A DNA stretch of 64,000 bases, from assembly GCA_025331565.1 (NCBI GenBank), contig JAFREQ010000042.1, forward strand, positions 2,511,001-2,575,000, written 5' to 3'. The notes under the pieces were generated by a model, which was not told where the DNA came from, made no database searches, and saw nothing but the letters and a program-made list of their open reading frames with translations. Below are positions 40,501 to 51,300 of the stretch, piece after piece; position 1 is the stretch's first letter, and the number at the start of each line of letters is the position of its first letter. Position numbers and translations under genes: made by a program. This DNA comes from Holacanthus passer. Taxonomy: Eukaryota; Chordata; Actinopteri; Pomacanthidae.

Positions 40501-41153
40501 CAGAGCCCCGTCTCCCCGACTAAAGTGCCAGAGGCCAATGGCGTCGCAGCAAATGAAGTGGAGGATTCGTTTGAGATCAATGACAAACCAAGTCCACTGA
40601 AGTCCAAATTCAAGAAGCCCTCAAAGGTCATTCAGAGAAGTATGTCTCTGCAGACCATCAACATGGGAGACGAGGACGGTACGTGCTCTCATAGTCTCAC
40701 ATATTATTGTCTGTTTCATTTAACGATAACTTTTATTACTGATTAATGTGCAATTTAAATCTAATGTTGTAGCATGAAAAGTCAAAAAAGAACTTTCCAG
40801 ATTAAAATGCACTTTAACAAAAACTGTAAAAATCTGTTAAAAATACTGTTAAAAGGTCCAAATTTAATTAAATTAAATAATCAGTATTTCTATAATAATA
40901 ATGTGATGAACCTACAGACAATTATCAGCTGAAGCTGCAGCTCCCATCAGCTTCATGGGGACATTGTTTTTCTGTCCAGTCCACAACTTTCCTGTTCTTA
41001 TTCTGCAGCTTATTCAGAGATAAAGCTCTACAAACGCACAGCACACTACAAGTGCACTTCATGTCAATTAATCTGTCCTTTCTTTCTTCTCTTTTTTTTA
41101 TAGGGTCCAAAAGCCGGCGGCGGCATCAAAAGAAAAATTGCATCCAGTCATGA
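31112..41153 (+). CDS. fam83f: fam83f, FAM83-family CK1-anchoring scaffold with CAAX box
   Basis: Exons: 31112-31582, 35769-35936, 37750-37871, 39891-40678, 41104-41153. All are GT-AG and phases fit: 532 residues. The start MAESQ..C.D..HVNEKV matches human FAM83F. Residues 1 to about 300 form the DUF1669 (pseudo-phospholipase D) domain: YWP..SDT, VVAIVMDLLTD, MLIDGEKV, GSYSFTWSSSRVDRN. Asp244 and the Phe278-x3-Phe282 motif (FDNDFRELYA) are spaced like the casein kinase 1 binding residues known in other FAM83 proteins. The rest is a basic, Ser/Pro-rich, probably disordered tail. The last exon supplies KSRRRHQKK and the C-terminal tetrapeptide CIQS, a good farnesylation (CAAX) signal. Family knowledge: FAM83 proteins recruit CK1 isoforms to sites in the cell, and human FAM83F also ends in a CAAX-type CVIS. 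Plasma-membrane localisation is therefore inferred. Grap2 lies just upstream, as in human 22q13.1. Confidence 0.93.
31586..31898 (+). repeat. minisatellite at the start of fam83f intron 1
   Basis: Starting directly after the exon 1 donor, about 310 bp consist of variants of the units GCTCACCTGTAGGCTCATC and GTCACACCTGTAGG. I count 15 CACCTG E-box cores. On the minus strand each unit reads CTACAGGTGAGC, a near-consensus 5' splice site. Confidence 0.9.
32255..32700. repeat. decayed dispersed repeat in fam83f intron 1
   Basis: Two partly duplicated stretches share GTGCGACATGTAACTCCTTATAAAATGG and CCGACACGTAGCCCCTTAAAATGG, with CTTCAGATTTTGTACGAATGAGGA following. The end, TTGAACTATTCCTTTA, matches the end of the copy at 39.8 kb. 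Coordinates are approximate. Confidence 0.45.
38471..38516 (+). repeat. GAATTTCCCC...TATCTTATCTTA repeat tail, copy 2
   Basis: AAATTTCCCCCTGAGGAACGAATAAAGGTTTATCTTATCTTA, in fam83f intron 3. Same tail as copies at 7.65, 42.0 and 58.0 kb. Confidence 0.7.
38886..38966. mobile_element. hAT-like AGTAAAAGTAC repeat, fragment
   Basis: The right-hand part of the same repeat family (CTCAAGTAAAGTACCTC, CAGTACTTAAGTAAATGTACTTAAGTTACATTCCACC), in fam83f intron 3. No left end is seen. Confidence 0.55.
39524..39845. repeat. dispersed repeat, GTTAGCTTAGCTTGGCATAAGGACTGG family
   Basis: Contains GTTAGCTTAGCTTGGCATAAGGACTGGAAACAGGGGGAAG, CTGGCCTGGCTC, and AGAAATAGTCCAGAACATGAGCCCCTTTAAAAAG. The same strings, diverged, recur at 44930-45230 and partly at 32255-32700. 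It lies in fam83f intron 3, ending just before exon 4. Confidence 0.6.
41104..41153 (+). CDS. fam83f: fam83f terminal exon encoding polybasic CAAX tail
   Basis: A 50-bp final exon follows a T-rich acceptor (TTTTTTTATAG, AG at 41102-41103) and completes a split Gly codon from the exon ending at 40678. It encodes GSKSRRRHQKKNCIQS and a TGA stop. If the previous exon is read past its donor, the protein instead ends in an unrelated 22-residue intronic tail without a Cys. Splicing of this exon therefore decides whether the protein carries the lipidation signal. Confidence 0.85.
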
Positions 41154-41510
41154 GATCAAAAACAAGAGGACAGTCATTAGAGTTATAAAGAGCAAGGGAG
41201 GATCTCATGATGAAACATGCTGCTGCCGCTGAGTCACAGTATCACCTTACTGCAGCCGGGTGACATTACTGTACAGGACCTGAGGGCCGTCAGCGCCTCT
41301 GTCCCGGTAACACTGCTTCAGTTTGGGGTGAAAGTCCTGCTGTGCCTCATGGGAGTGACTGCTGATGAGATGTTGTAGTTTAACTAATCATGTGAGAAAA
41401 ATGTCCTCCAGAAAATCTCTGTATTGTAGCCAAAGTGCTGATGGAGGCAGATTTCATTGCCATTTTGTTTTTCTATGTTTTTGTATTAAATTATTCTACA
41501 GTTGAGTGTT
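41154..41510 (+). terminator. fam83f 3' UTR and polyadenylation signal
   Basis: No frame continues after the stop. The variant signal ATTAAA lies at 41485-41490, followed by a GT/T-rich tract (GTGTTGTTTTTTTG), which is typical of a cleavage site about 20-30 bases downstream. The UTR is about 350 bp. Confidence 0.55.
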
Positions 41511-41982
41511 GTTTTTTTGTTTTTTTTCCACTCGTACGCTCGAACCTGAACACCACACAGGAGCCCGGCCCGCGACCCGGGGAGCGTGGGTGGATTGCAT
41601 CACACCTGTGAGTTGACCTGGTTGCGATGGAGACAGGAAAAGTGATCAGCTGTGCTGTCGTCCCCGAGTGTCGCCTTACAGAGGACGCTTGGTAACAGAG
41701 CAAGCGTTCATAAGAGAGTGTTGTACAGGCTGTGAATAATGCACACACCGACTGAGTGCTGACACACTCTGCCGTCTCTGTAAACGCTGTATGAGGACTT
41801 TGTACGTTTGCACACAAGTTGGAATTTTATTTTCATACAAGTGAAACTGGCAGAGATTAAAATGTAAGTCTGACCACTTGAGATGCGTATAAAAAAGTAT
41901 CAGAGCCAAAATGGAACAAAAGACATCAAACAGCAGATATACAGTATCTTATCTTACTTAGTACTTATCTTACCTTTAATCA

Positions 41983-42030
41983 GTTAAGATAAGATAAACC
42001 CTTATTGGTCCCCAGATGGGAAATTCGGTC
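41983..42030 (-). repeat. GAATTTCCCC...TATCTTATCTTA repeat tail, copy 3 (inverted)
   Basis: Reverse complement: CGAATTTCCCATCTGGGGACCAATAAGGGTTTATCTTATCTTAAC. It lies in the gap between the tails of fam83f and cyth4, next to further TATCTTA units at 41945-41975. Confidence 0.65.
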
Positions 42031-42192
42031 AAGGACAGCAATAAATACAGATACAAAGAGAAAGTGAGTGAAACAATAAGAGGTATATAAAACTAAAATA
42101 ATCATAGAATTAAAAATAGAAACAAGAACATTTGGAGACAGGAATTACCAGGTAGTGACAGTGGTGTGGTTGACAGCAGCAGAGTCAACAGT

Positions 42193-42193
<1 letters not shown>

Positions 42194-42234
<41 letters not shown>
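42194..42234 (+). repeat. GT microsatellite
   Basis: About 20 GT units between fam83f and cyth4. Confidence 0.95.
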
Positions 42235-42236
<2 letters not shown>

Positions 42237-43220
42237 ATGGTCTCCACTGCTGTACAAAGAGCGCCTGAAGCGTTCTGTTTGCACCTGGGTGGGATGATCG
42301 TCGTTGGCAGTTAGTCGAAGTCTCTTTAAACAGATATGTGAACAAACACCTTTTCCAGCTAATCAAACCTCAAACATTCAGTGAGCCCATTAATTGCATA
42401 TCATTTTATGTGATGATCAGCGCAAACTGTTTCTGATGAACAGAGAAAGATGGTCTGTTGATTTCAGGTAAATCATGAACACGTTTTCTGATGAAAAATA
42501 ACCACAGTGTAGATCCTTCTGTGAAGCAGAATCAGCCACAGGTGAAACATCTGTTCGCTGTAGGAACACGCAGGTTTACTGGTCTTATGCTCTGCTGAGT
42601 TTCACAGACATGAGAGTGACACGAGTCTCATCTTTTGCCTCATGTCTTTTTATGGTCTGTCAAACATGGTCAAATGCAATAAATTCTCATCTACTTTATA
42701 TCTTTGATTGGTGTTGACGGGACTTTTTATGAGGCATTACATTTCTGAATTAGTTGATGAGAGCTGTACGAGGGAGTTTGACCGTAACTCCATAACTACT
42801 GTCAAAGATAACATACTGTCCATTTATTTGTGAATGGCACTTAGGCAAACAAAAGGAATACACATCTGTTTATGCTCATACAACAATAAACTTACACAAT
42901 AAATTTCCTCATGGGATGTAATAATAGTTTACTGTCATTTCTGTCACCTTGGTGAATCGTGCAAGTTACCACTTTAATTCTTCTCTGCAGACTGGGGTTT
43001 AAAAAGGTCGGAAGAAAAGAGAGAAAAAAAACTTTTTTAAAAAGAAAAACATGTAAACTAAGTGTGAAGTGTTTAGGACACCAAACAATGAGGAAGCAAA
43101 GTCAGTCCTCAAATCATGCAAAAAGATTTTTAGGACTGACTTAAGAAGCTTATTTTTCACAAGTGATTCAATATAATGTCTTCCAATGTTTGAAGAATAC
43201 GTTTTGCGGAAATGTAAAAA

Positions 43221-43244
43221 GTGTGTGTGTGTGTGTGTGTGTGT
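43221..43244 (+). repeat. GT microsatellite
   Basis: Twelve GT units between the 3' ends of fam83f and cyth4. Confidence 0.95.
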
Positions 43245-43559
43245 ACCCACTCCCAGGAAACCACAACTCTCTGTCAGCATCACACACACTCACACGACAG
43301 GAAGTGCACAGGAAGAGCCTCCACGCATCAGATACAGATCTTAATCTGATTATATAAATGCTGAAAATAACAAGATAACAGGATTTCTCAGGAGCTTAAC
43401 TTCTTACGTCACATCATCATCATCACAGCCACAATGTGGTAAAAATGCTCAGTGTGCCACAATAAAAGTCCATATTTAAACATGAGCTCCCTGATGAAAG
43501 TGACATGAAGCGATGATGTAGCACCATCTGCTGGAGAAACAGCCACATGACAGGTTCAG

Positions 43560-44484
43560 AAGTTTATTTTACAAGAAGTTTGACTCTTTCATCAATATAA
43601 AGTCATTTAAGCTAAATAAAATATACTGTACAATTTCAAAGCATTCATAAGTTAATTGCAAAGCTTCTTTTAGCTTTTTTCACTGTGTTGTCACTATTTA
43701 CAACAGTTCATCAGTAATAAGGCAGAAGACTGTTTTTACACGATTTGATGAGTAAATGAAGTTAGAAAAGTAAAAGCTGGGCAGCTCCTGGTTAACACCA
43801 CACATCCTTTATAAAACTTTTTAAAGATTTGTATATCAACATTTTCTCTAAAAAATCTCCATATAAAATACCCAGATCAACTTTAACAAAGTGCTCCATT
43901 CTCTTCTCCTACTGATCCAAACAGCAAGATTTTAATTTGAAATCTGCATCTGATTCTTGGCGATGACACTGTATGTTTGTGGTCATTTCTGCTTCTCTCT
44001 CTAATCATTTTGTGTCTCTTTGCAATTGATTTTCTTGCAGGAAATGTTAACAGTTCATACGGAGGTTCGGTCAAAGGAACCCCGGACCTGAACCCTGCAG
44101 GCCTGTTCAGCAATCCATCCATAATACTGATAAATAAACTACCGATCACCTCCGGACGCCTCTGGCAGGGGCCCCAGGCGGCCCCAGGCGGCCCTCTGGT
44201 CCCTGCAGCAGATGTTTGTCAGTGGAGTCGTCAGCCCTTGAACTCGGAGCAGTAGTGCGTGCAGTTTGCAGAAGTTATATGAAGACTTTGCACCGTGAGA
44301 CAAAAATAGTTCACTTTTTCATTTTACACTATTTCACAGAGGTTCGTTCCTAATTTTTACATTTCTGTGAGATGCTATGCTGTTAAGTTTCGAACAGTTG
44401 AACAGTTTCCGTCATAAAATCACAGGATGATCTGCCCATGAAACCACCTCCAGGATCCAAACAGAGATGCCTCGTGTTTCAGTC
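43560..44484 (-). terminator. cyth4 3' UTR, tentative poly(A) site
   Basis: Downstream of the cyth4 stop on the minus strand there is no further open frame of interest. An AATAAA (TTTATT on plus) lies at 43563-43568, about 920 bases after the stop. Closer variants exist in AT-rich sequence, so the real end is uncertain. Confidence 0.3.
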
Positions 44485-47400
44485 CTATGAGGATGTGTTG
44501 CTAATGACCTTCCACTTTCGTAGAGACACCAGGTCAGAGAAAGGATTCTTGGTGATACTCGCCCTGAAACAGAAGATTAGGATTTAGATCAAACTGAGAT
44601 TAACAAGAGAACCAGCTGAAGTTGTTTTTGACTATGTGCTACAGTCATTGTCTCTGCTCGATAGGACTGCAACTAACGAGCTATTTTCATTATTGATCAA
44701 TCTGTTGATTTCATTTAATCAATGAATGACTGACTCTGTCAATCAAAGTTGCTGTCACAGTTTCCCAGAACTCAAGGAGATATCTTCTAATTGCTTGATG
44801 TGATTTGGTAGAAATGTTCATCTTCCCCTCAGGATCAATTATAATGAATTTGGTGATCCTCTGACTTCTCATCTAGCGCCATCATCAGGTCAAAATTGAA
44901 TTTGTCTGATACTTTGATTTATGGCTGATTACCTGCAAAAACAATAAACTAACATGGCCACATGACATGCACATGCCCGTTTCAGCAAAACTCCTGCAGG
45001 AAGTTAACTGAGCACAAAGACTGGACACAAGAGGAAAGTGTTTGTTAGCCCGGCTCTGTCCAGATGTAACTATCAACACCTTTAAAGCTTTAAATTAACA
45101 CGCTATATCACATTAGTTTGATATAAGTGTAAAAATGACGATTGTACTATTGGACTGTAGCTGCCGTTTACTGGTCCCAGTCAAGAAATAGTTCAACACA
45201 TAACCTGTTAATCTCCAGTTTCAGATTGAAGATGTGAAGGGCTGAAGAAAATGTGTATCTCTAGAGGTCAGCTGATCTCATCCTGATGCTCTTTGTTGCT
45301 TGTTTTATCTCCCTGTGATCATGTGTTCCTGCGTAAGTCTTGACAAACATGACTCACTGAAGGCACCTGGCCTCCCATGTGTTCCCAGCAGCCCTCACCT
45401 GATCGCATCTATCCAGTTGTCCCGCTCTTCTGCGCCGGCTGCACTGAGCTTATAGGACTGGTGTTTACCCTGCACCACTCTGCCTTTGTTCTCCGTCTTG
45501 CAGGCCTTGATCTTTTGTCCTTTGGGGTTATATAACTCCAGGCAATACTGTTCAAACACACGCAAAGACACACATGTAGCAGCGTCACCGCGTTCATATG
45601 CTGCTCTGTTTACTTTGTTAGTCTTCTGATAGCCTCTGACTCACTGTTTCGAGCACTCGTGTTAGAGATTCATTCAGCAGCTGCTCTGTGATTCATTAAA
45701 TTCTGTGGCAGTAGATAATGTGCGAGGAAGCTCAGCACTCCTTCATACACTGTCATACCGAAAATAAATCACACTCTACCGGTTTGCTTGTGTCTTGTAG
45801 CTTCCTGACACACAGGTTCTCCAGAGGAATGATCCCAATTGGGTCTTTATCCTGGAGGAGGAGACGGATATTAAAGACAGATTTAACCTTTGGATCACCA
45901 GAGGGATGTTTGACATTTCCATATTTTGTTGACGCAACCTAAAGGTTTTTTAGCAGCAGAAAGACTTACTGTGGTGTATTCAAAGTAATACAAGCAGCTG
46001 TCTGTCAGAATGAACCACCTCCTCTTCCAGGTTTTAACTCGCCCACCTTCAACAGAGAAAACAACACGTTAGGGAAACAAAGGCACAGATACGCTATGTT
46101 TGGTTGCAGTCTCCTCCGAAAGCCTGCAGACAACTCGTCGTCTCACCCATTTTAAGGAGCCAGCCTTCTCTGTCTGGATTAAAAAACGTCAGCGTGAGGT
46201 CGTTCCCATCGTCCTCTGGGATCTTGAACGGCTCGCTGCGGATGCTCGTATACAGTTTCTGAAAGACATTTCAGGACAGTTTCAACATCAAATGTCAACT
46301 ATGTTTTCAAAATCTGAAAGCTTTAAAACTGAATTCATGGAAGAGGGATCGTGCTATTTAGAAATAATAACAATAGCACGATGGGAAAGCGTTACATTGA
46401 ACGTCTTAGTTCCCAGATAGGAGTAAAAGTTCAAAAATAAAAGAACCCATTGTGACGAATATTCATTGTCAGAATGAAAACTGAAAATCCAGATTACTGG
46501 CAATAATGAGAAAATAAAAATCCCTAAAACAACTAAAGATAAATGTGATGTCATTCGAGTTAAACAGTCATCTCCATGTTCTCTCTTTAGATAATGTCTA
46601 CAATGAATTCCATGACGTAAGTTTTTCAGGATATTGTGAACAGGACATTAATGAGACTCGGACCGTGAGCAGCTCGGCGGGCAGGTCCTCTCCGTTGTTG
46701 ATGCCTCTGTTCATGGAGACAAATCGCTGCAGACTGGGTTTGTCTTTCACGTTGGGGTTGTGGAGACTCGTGTTGAGCATGATGATGGCAAAAGACAGGA
46801 TGTAGCATGTGTCTGTTACACACAAACACACATGTGGACAGATACAGAAAGCAGAAAACCACAGTTAGTTTTCCTCAGCTTCCTCTGCATCATTATCACG
46901 GCTTCAGCTTTAGAAATTGCACCCATTAAAAATAACAAGTTTCTGTGAATGCTGGCTGAGCAAAAACGTTTCTATCTGTTTACTCTGATCAGTGAGGGAG
47001 AGACAAGAAGATGCTGAGGCTTCACTGAAAAGAAAAGCTGATTCTTATCGACAGAGGATAACTCACGGCGATTTTTAATCCATGAAATTAATTAAACAGT
47101 AATGAAATTTTTTAATTGGACTGTCTGACAAAGCGAATCAGGCGAGACACATCCTCCTTGAGTTCGTACCTGTGGATTGGAAGACCCCTGGGTTACAGTC
47201 ACAGTAACGAGTTGCAAACGCCTCCATCATCCTGTCAATCTTCTGAGCTTCTCCCGGGAGACGGAAGCTCCACAGAAACTGCCTGCGAGAAGGCAGAGGT
47301 GTCAAACACACGCACACAATGTCAAACACATGCTGGGAAGAAGGAGGAGGATTTCCACATCGTCAGAAAAACAAGACTAAAGGTAATAACTGCTGCAACA

Positions 47401-48397
47401 TTTCATGCTGACTTTCACACTCGCTTGCGTGCAAAAAGTTCTTTCGTGACACAAACCTCAGTGCCTGCACCAGATTCAGGTCAGAGAATTCATGCAGGCC
47501 CACAAAGGCTTTCAGTATCTCCAGGTGCATCTCCTCCCTGTGTGGAAATCAAAATGATCATGAAGATCTTGAAAACATGAGTATGTCAGTCTTGACGTTA
47601 CATCCACATGTTCAAATCCAGATCACTTTGTGTGGACTGTACCTTTCACCCAGGAAGTTGCCGATGGCGGTCTTGTTCAGCCCCTCTTCTTTGTAAAGAA
47701 ACTCGGCCACTGACTCTGCTCGCCAGTCCAGCAGCTCGTTCTCAACCAGGTAATGGACGCCCTGAAGCAAGAAGGCAGGGGAGTCAGACTTGAATGACAA
47801 GTATTTGGAAATCAGAGGAATGCAAATCAGTAATACTGAAGCGTGTTTACAGTCTAAATGTTCAGTCATTTAGTTTTGATATCTGGTCATTCATGTTTCA
47901 TTCAAATGAAAACTTGTGTTTAAATTCTGCTTTTGCTTGCGTGGGTCGATGAGCAAGTCATATCACACAACCAAGAAAGTTTTCTCCCTCTCCTTTTGAG
48001 TCACTGTTGTCATTAACCACCAGTGCAGAGGATGAGAAAGGTCGGATGAAACACTGCATGCTGTTATCTGTAAATCTCAAAGGATGTTCAGAGTCAAATC
48101 TTCAAATTATGACCCTTTCTTCTGAGCGAGTACTTCTTCAAATCAATTGCACTTAAAGACGCCCATAACCCCGAGAAGACTTCAAACTTCTCCTCCCACT
48201 CGTTCGTGTCCCCAGGCCTGAGTGTAGTGGTCGCAGGCCGAGGGTTTTTAACCGAGGACGCAGAGAGGAAGGAGCGAAAAGATGGAGGTCGCTGTGGTGA
48301 AGTGGCGCTTCTGCCCCACTTCAGGGAACAGGATGTGGTTTTTCTCGCTATTCAGTCATCTGCGTCTGTGACGGAGCACAGTTTGCACTTCTGCACA

Positions 48398-48436
<39 letters not shown>

Positions 48437-51272
48437 TCAAATCCACATCCGCTCTGTGAGTTATCTTTGCTGTCGTCTGTCTGTTGACCTTCAGATCCAG
48501 AGGGGCTGAAGCCAGTGAAAGTACAATTTCAGCTTCTGTACCTTTATTGCGGCTCAGAGTTAAAATTGTGTGTCCACATAAACTGTTGAATCAAACGGCC
48601 TGTAAGCTGTCGGAGCCAAAGATGTTGCACTGAGCTGTGTGTGAAAGTGCTCTGTGTTCAGATGGAAGATTCAGATCCTGTACTTAAAAAGTAAAAAGTA
48701 AAAGTACTAATACCACACTGTCCTGCATTTAAAAACCTACTTAAGTAAAAGTATGTAAGTATAAGCTAGATTTAAGTATCAAAGTAAAAGTACACAGTGA
48801 TAGTGTCCATCACTATTATATGTTGTATTTGTATTAATATTACTGCTGCATTAATGTGTATGTGCCATTTTACTGCTGCAGATGTTACAGTATAAATCCG
48901 AGCTACTTGTACTTTGTTTTCTTTTTATGGGTTGAGACAATTCTCCTGCCAGATTAAACTAGTCAGCGGTATGTAAAGTACTGGATATACAGGCGATCAG
49001 ATTGTACTGTTGTGTGTTACTCAGGTGCACAAACACTGAAGGTCACACTGAATTCTGGTCAAATGACAATAACGTCCTGCCCAGAGTTTAAAGACACTCC
49101 TGCAACATCCAGCACCTTCAGAGCAAGAAATCAACGGGATCTATAATCTTTAAATCCTCTTTTTCCTGATGTGTGAACTCACATTTCTGGGGTCCATGTT
49201 GAATTTCTTTTTCCCACGTAAGAATCTCCTGCTCCTCACAACATTTTTACTGTAGAGACAAATAAAAGACAAGTTAAAGACGACTTAATGATTAATCAAG
49301 TATCAAAATGGTTATGAAATAATTCTCTGTCAATCAATGAATCACTAAAATAAACTGCTCAGACCATTTTTTGGTTTGGCAGTATTTCATCAGGTAGTGT
49401 CGGGTGTTGGGGGTTTTGGGTCGTGGGCGGTGATACTGAGAGACTGCGGTTATCATGCCAGTAATCCAGCTACTGCAAAACGCAGCATCACATCTCTGAC
49501 ATGTTACCATCGACTTCTGAAAGCAGCGAGAAAAACAGCGAGGAGTCCAAATGTTCTGTGACAGTTCTCACAACCAACTTCTGATGAATTTACACTTCTC
49601 TGCAAACTCGTGGATGGAAAAACGACTAATTTGCATTTTCTTTCTTTTTTCCAAAAGTTTGCTTCAAATTGTCTCGACAATGAGACGGAAGCACAGCTAG
49701 TAACTGTGTTGCGCTGCAGTACATATCAGCATGTTGGCTAAAGACAATGGAAGAACGGTTGAAATCAGGTTGAGATATTTTGCTTCAAGTTGTGGATCAA
49801 TGGTTGAAATAAATGGCTGCCTTGAAGGGGTACTTGAACTCATCTGATAGGGCTGTGGGGTCCAAAAAAAAAAGTCAGGAACCACTACATGAAAAGCATT
49901 TCGATGAAAAAAGGTTTAAACACATCAGGGCTAAAGGTCTGAGTAGTAGGTTCAAAGACATTTTCAACAGCAGAAGCAGCGTCTAGTGGAAACTATTTTG
50001 ACTTCTGACTCCGGCAAATAAAAATCACAATGGAGCTACTTGCATGACTTTGTCAAAGTGATCGTTGCGTGCGGTGTGGGAGTCTAACCTGCATCAAAGT
50101 GTCACTTAAATAAAGAGGAAGAGGCCGTGCTGACTCATAAAAGAGCTGCTCTGAAAATTTGCTCATACTCACTTCTGCTCCTTCATTTCAGGGCTGTGGA
50201 TTTCGGGCATGACGTGATTGATCTCCAACCTCAGCTTCTGAGAGAGAGTTGAGAAAGAGAGTTAGCTTGGGACCAAGGTTTGTTATTGCATCACAGACGC
50301 CTGTAGATGCAGTGGTACGTGACTCAGGGCCAATTTGTCCCTCACAGTGATAAAATAACCTTCAAATCTTTTATATCTCAATTAAAGGCTGGTGAATGAA
50401 ACGCCTTTGTGTGCTGTGAAAAAGCTCTGCCGAGGCTGCCGGGAGTGGGCGCAAGGAAAAGAATAATGAGGAATTTTAATACAAGACCTTGGAAGGATAT
50501 ATTCACCACAGTACCTGAATGTCATCCAGTAGCTCAAACTTGTGAATCTTGATGGCTTCGCCCTGCTTAATCTCTCCTGGGGGGAGCTTCGGCGGAGCTG
50601 TGGGGAGACAACAAGCCTCAGTCCTGAGACAAGTACAGTTCAGTTTGACGAAGCAGTGAGTAGACACGCAGCTCTGTGGGCCGTGTTGACAACCTCCCTC
50701 ACACCTACGCTCGCTCTCACAGACCAGAATGTACCACAACTTTATCCTTCACTAGTTAGAGAAGTGGTCAATGAATGAGAGAGAAAAGGGCTGAAAATAG
50801 TAGCTTCTCTTCCTCTTTTTGATGAATCCGGTCGATTTCGAGTGCATTGAGTCCATTACAGAACACATTCATATTATTCCTTGATGGGTTGGTCCACGAG
50901 GACGACTTGCTTCGGTTCAGCGTTGGATAAATTAATTAAAGTCTATCACAGGTCTCAGATGACACAAAAGCAGAATAACAGAACTGTCAAATATGTGTGA
51001 CCCATTAAAGTTAAAAGCAAAACATACAATAAGATACTTTAGTCAACATATCTGAAAAGTTTGTAACCCACAAAATGTAAAACAGCATTTTGAGTGAGTT
51101 CCATGGACCAAACCTCACAAATGATTTGACCCAGAAGACACTTAATCATCCCACAACATCCCTGGCATTTGATTTCGAGCAGCAGATTTCCATGATAATG
51201 TAAGGTAATGATAAAAAGCAATAACAGCGTACCTTTCCCCCAGAGGAAGCTGTCTTTTCTGCGTATGGCCAT
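44485..51272 (-). CDS. cyth4: cyth4, cytohesin-4 (Sec7-PH Arf guanine nucleotide exchange factor)
   Basis: Thirteen coding exons in transcript order: 51233-51272, 50515-50597, 50173-50237, 49183-49249, 47643-47761, 47457-47537, 47170-47282, 46664-46812, 46147-46258, 45970-46046, 45780-45851, 45399-45547, 44485-44563. All are GT-AG and phases join to 401 residues. Domains: short N-terminal helical region; Sec7 about 72-255 with glutamic finger Glu163 in FRLPGEAQKID and the second Sec7 motif, FAIIMLNTSLHNPNV; PH about 272-378 (VKTWKRRWF, DPIGIIPLENL, IKACKT, NWIDAI). ATRYC.CNPGVFQST, RFVSMNRGINNG and CLELYNP point to CYTH4 rather than CYTH1-3. The PH loop has two glycines (LKMGGR), the high-affinity PIP3 form. 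The tail, RKWKVISNTSS, is less basic than in other cytohesins. Family knowledge: cytohesins activate Arf1/Arf6 at PIP3-rich membranes; CYTH4 is mainly leukocytic. The frame is open up to an acceptor at 51301-51302, so an upstream start is possible. Confidence 0.93.
44664..44775 (+). repeat. dispersed repeat, GCAACTAACGA family, left end
   Basis: GACTGCAACTAACGAGCTATTTTCATTATTGATCAATCTGTTGATT, then CACAGTTTCCCAGAACTCAAGGAGATATCTTC, is the canonical left part of the family in plus orientation. It lies in the last cyth4 intron. Confidence 0.6.
44930..45230. repeat. dispersed repeat, same family as 39.5 kb
   Basis: Shares GCACAAAGACTGGACACAAGAGGAAAG, TTAGCCCGGCTCTGTCCAGATGTAAC, AATTAACACGCTATATCAC and AAGAAATAGTTCAACACATAACCTG. 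It is more complete at the 3' side than the copy in fam83f. No coding content. Confidence 0.6.
48398..48434 (+). repeat. CA microsatellite
   Basis: About 18 CA units in the cyth4 intron between 47762 and 49182. Confidence 0.95.
48661..48985. mobile_element. hAT-like AGTAAAAGTAC repeat, long copy
   Basis: A left-end variant (GATTCAGATCCTGTACTTAAAAAGTAAAA) is followed by CTACTTAAGTAAAAGTATG and a 200-bp interior with TATTACTGCTGCATTAATGTGTATG, as in other fish copies. It lies in the cyth4 intron between the exons ending at 49183 and starting at 47761. Confidence 0.6.
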
Positions 51273-51300
51273 GTTGTTGACGGTGCCGAGCGTCTGACGG
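51273..51300 (-). other. cyth4 5' leader in the first coding exon
   Basis: A pyrimidine-rich acceptor (TTGTTTCCTGTACAG on the minus strand) ends at 51301-51302, so at least one more exon lies upstream. The 28 bases between acceptor and ATG have no stop in the coding frame (RQTLGTVNN). The ATG at 51272 has a strong context (A at -3, G at +4) and gives a normal cytohesin length, so I chose it. Confidence 0.45.

Noticed and set aside
31112..41153. Calling the FAM83 gene FAM83E, the 19q13.33 member
   Set aside because: The MAESQ start, HVNEKV motif and CAAX ending are FAM83F-like.
43977..44255. Plus-strand frame with a signal-peptide-like hydrophobic start
   Set aside because: It starts at TTG, the hydrophobic run comes from a T-rich tract, and it lies in the presumed cyth4 3' UTR with no supporting structure.
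44485..51272. Calling the cytohesin CYTH2 because rasip1 is nearby
   Set aside because: FATRYC, RFVSMNRGINNG and CLELYNP match CYTH4; CYTH2 has FAQRYC, RFVAMNRGINEG and CFELYIP.
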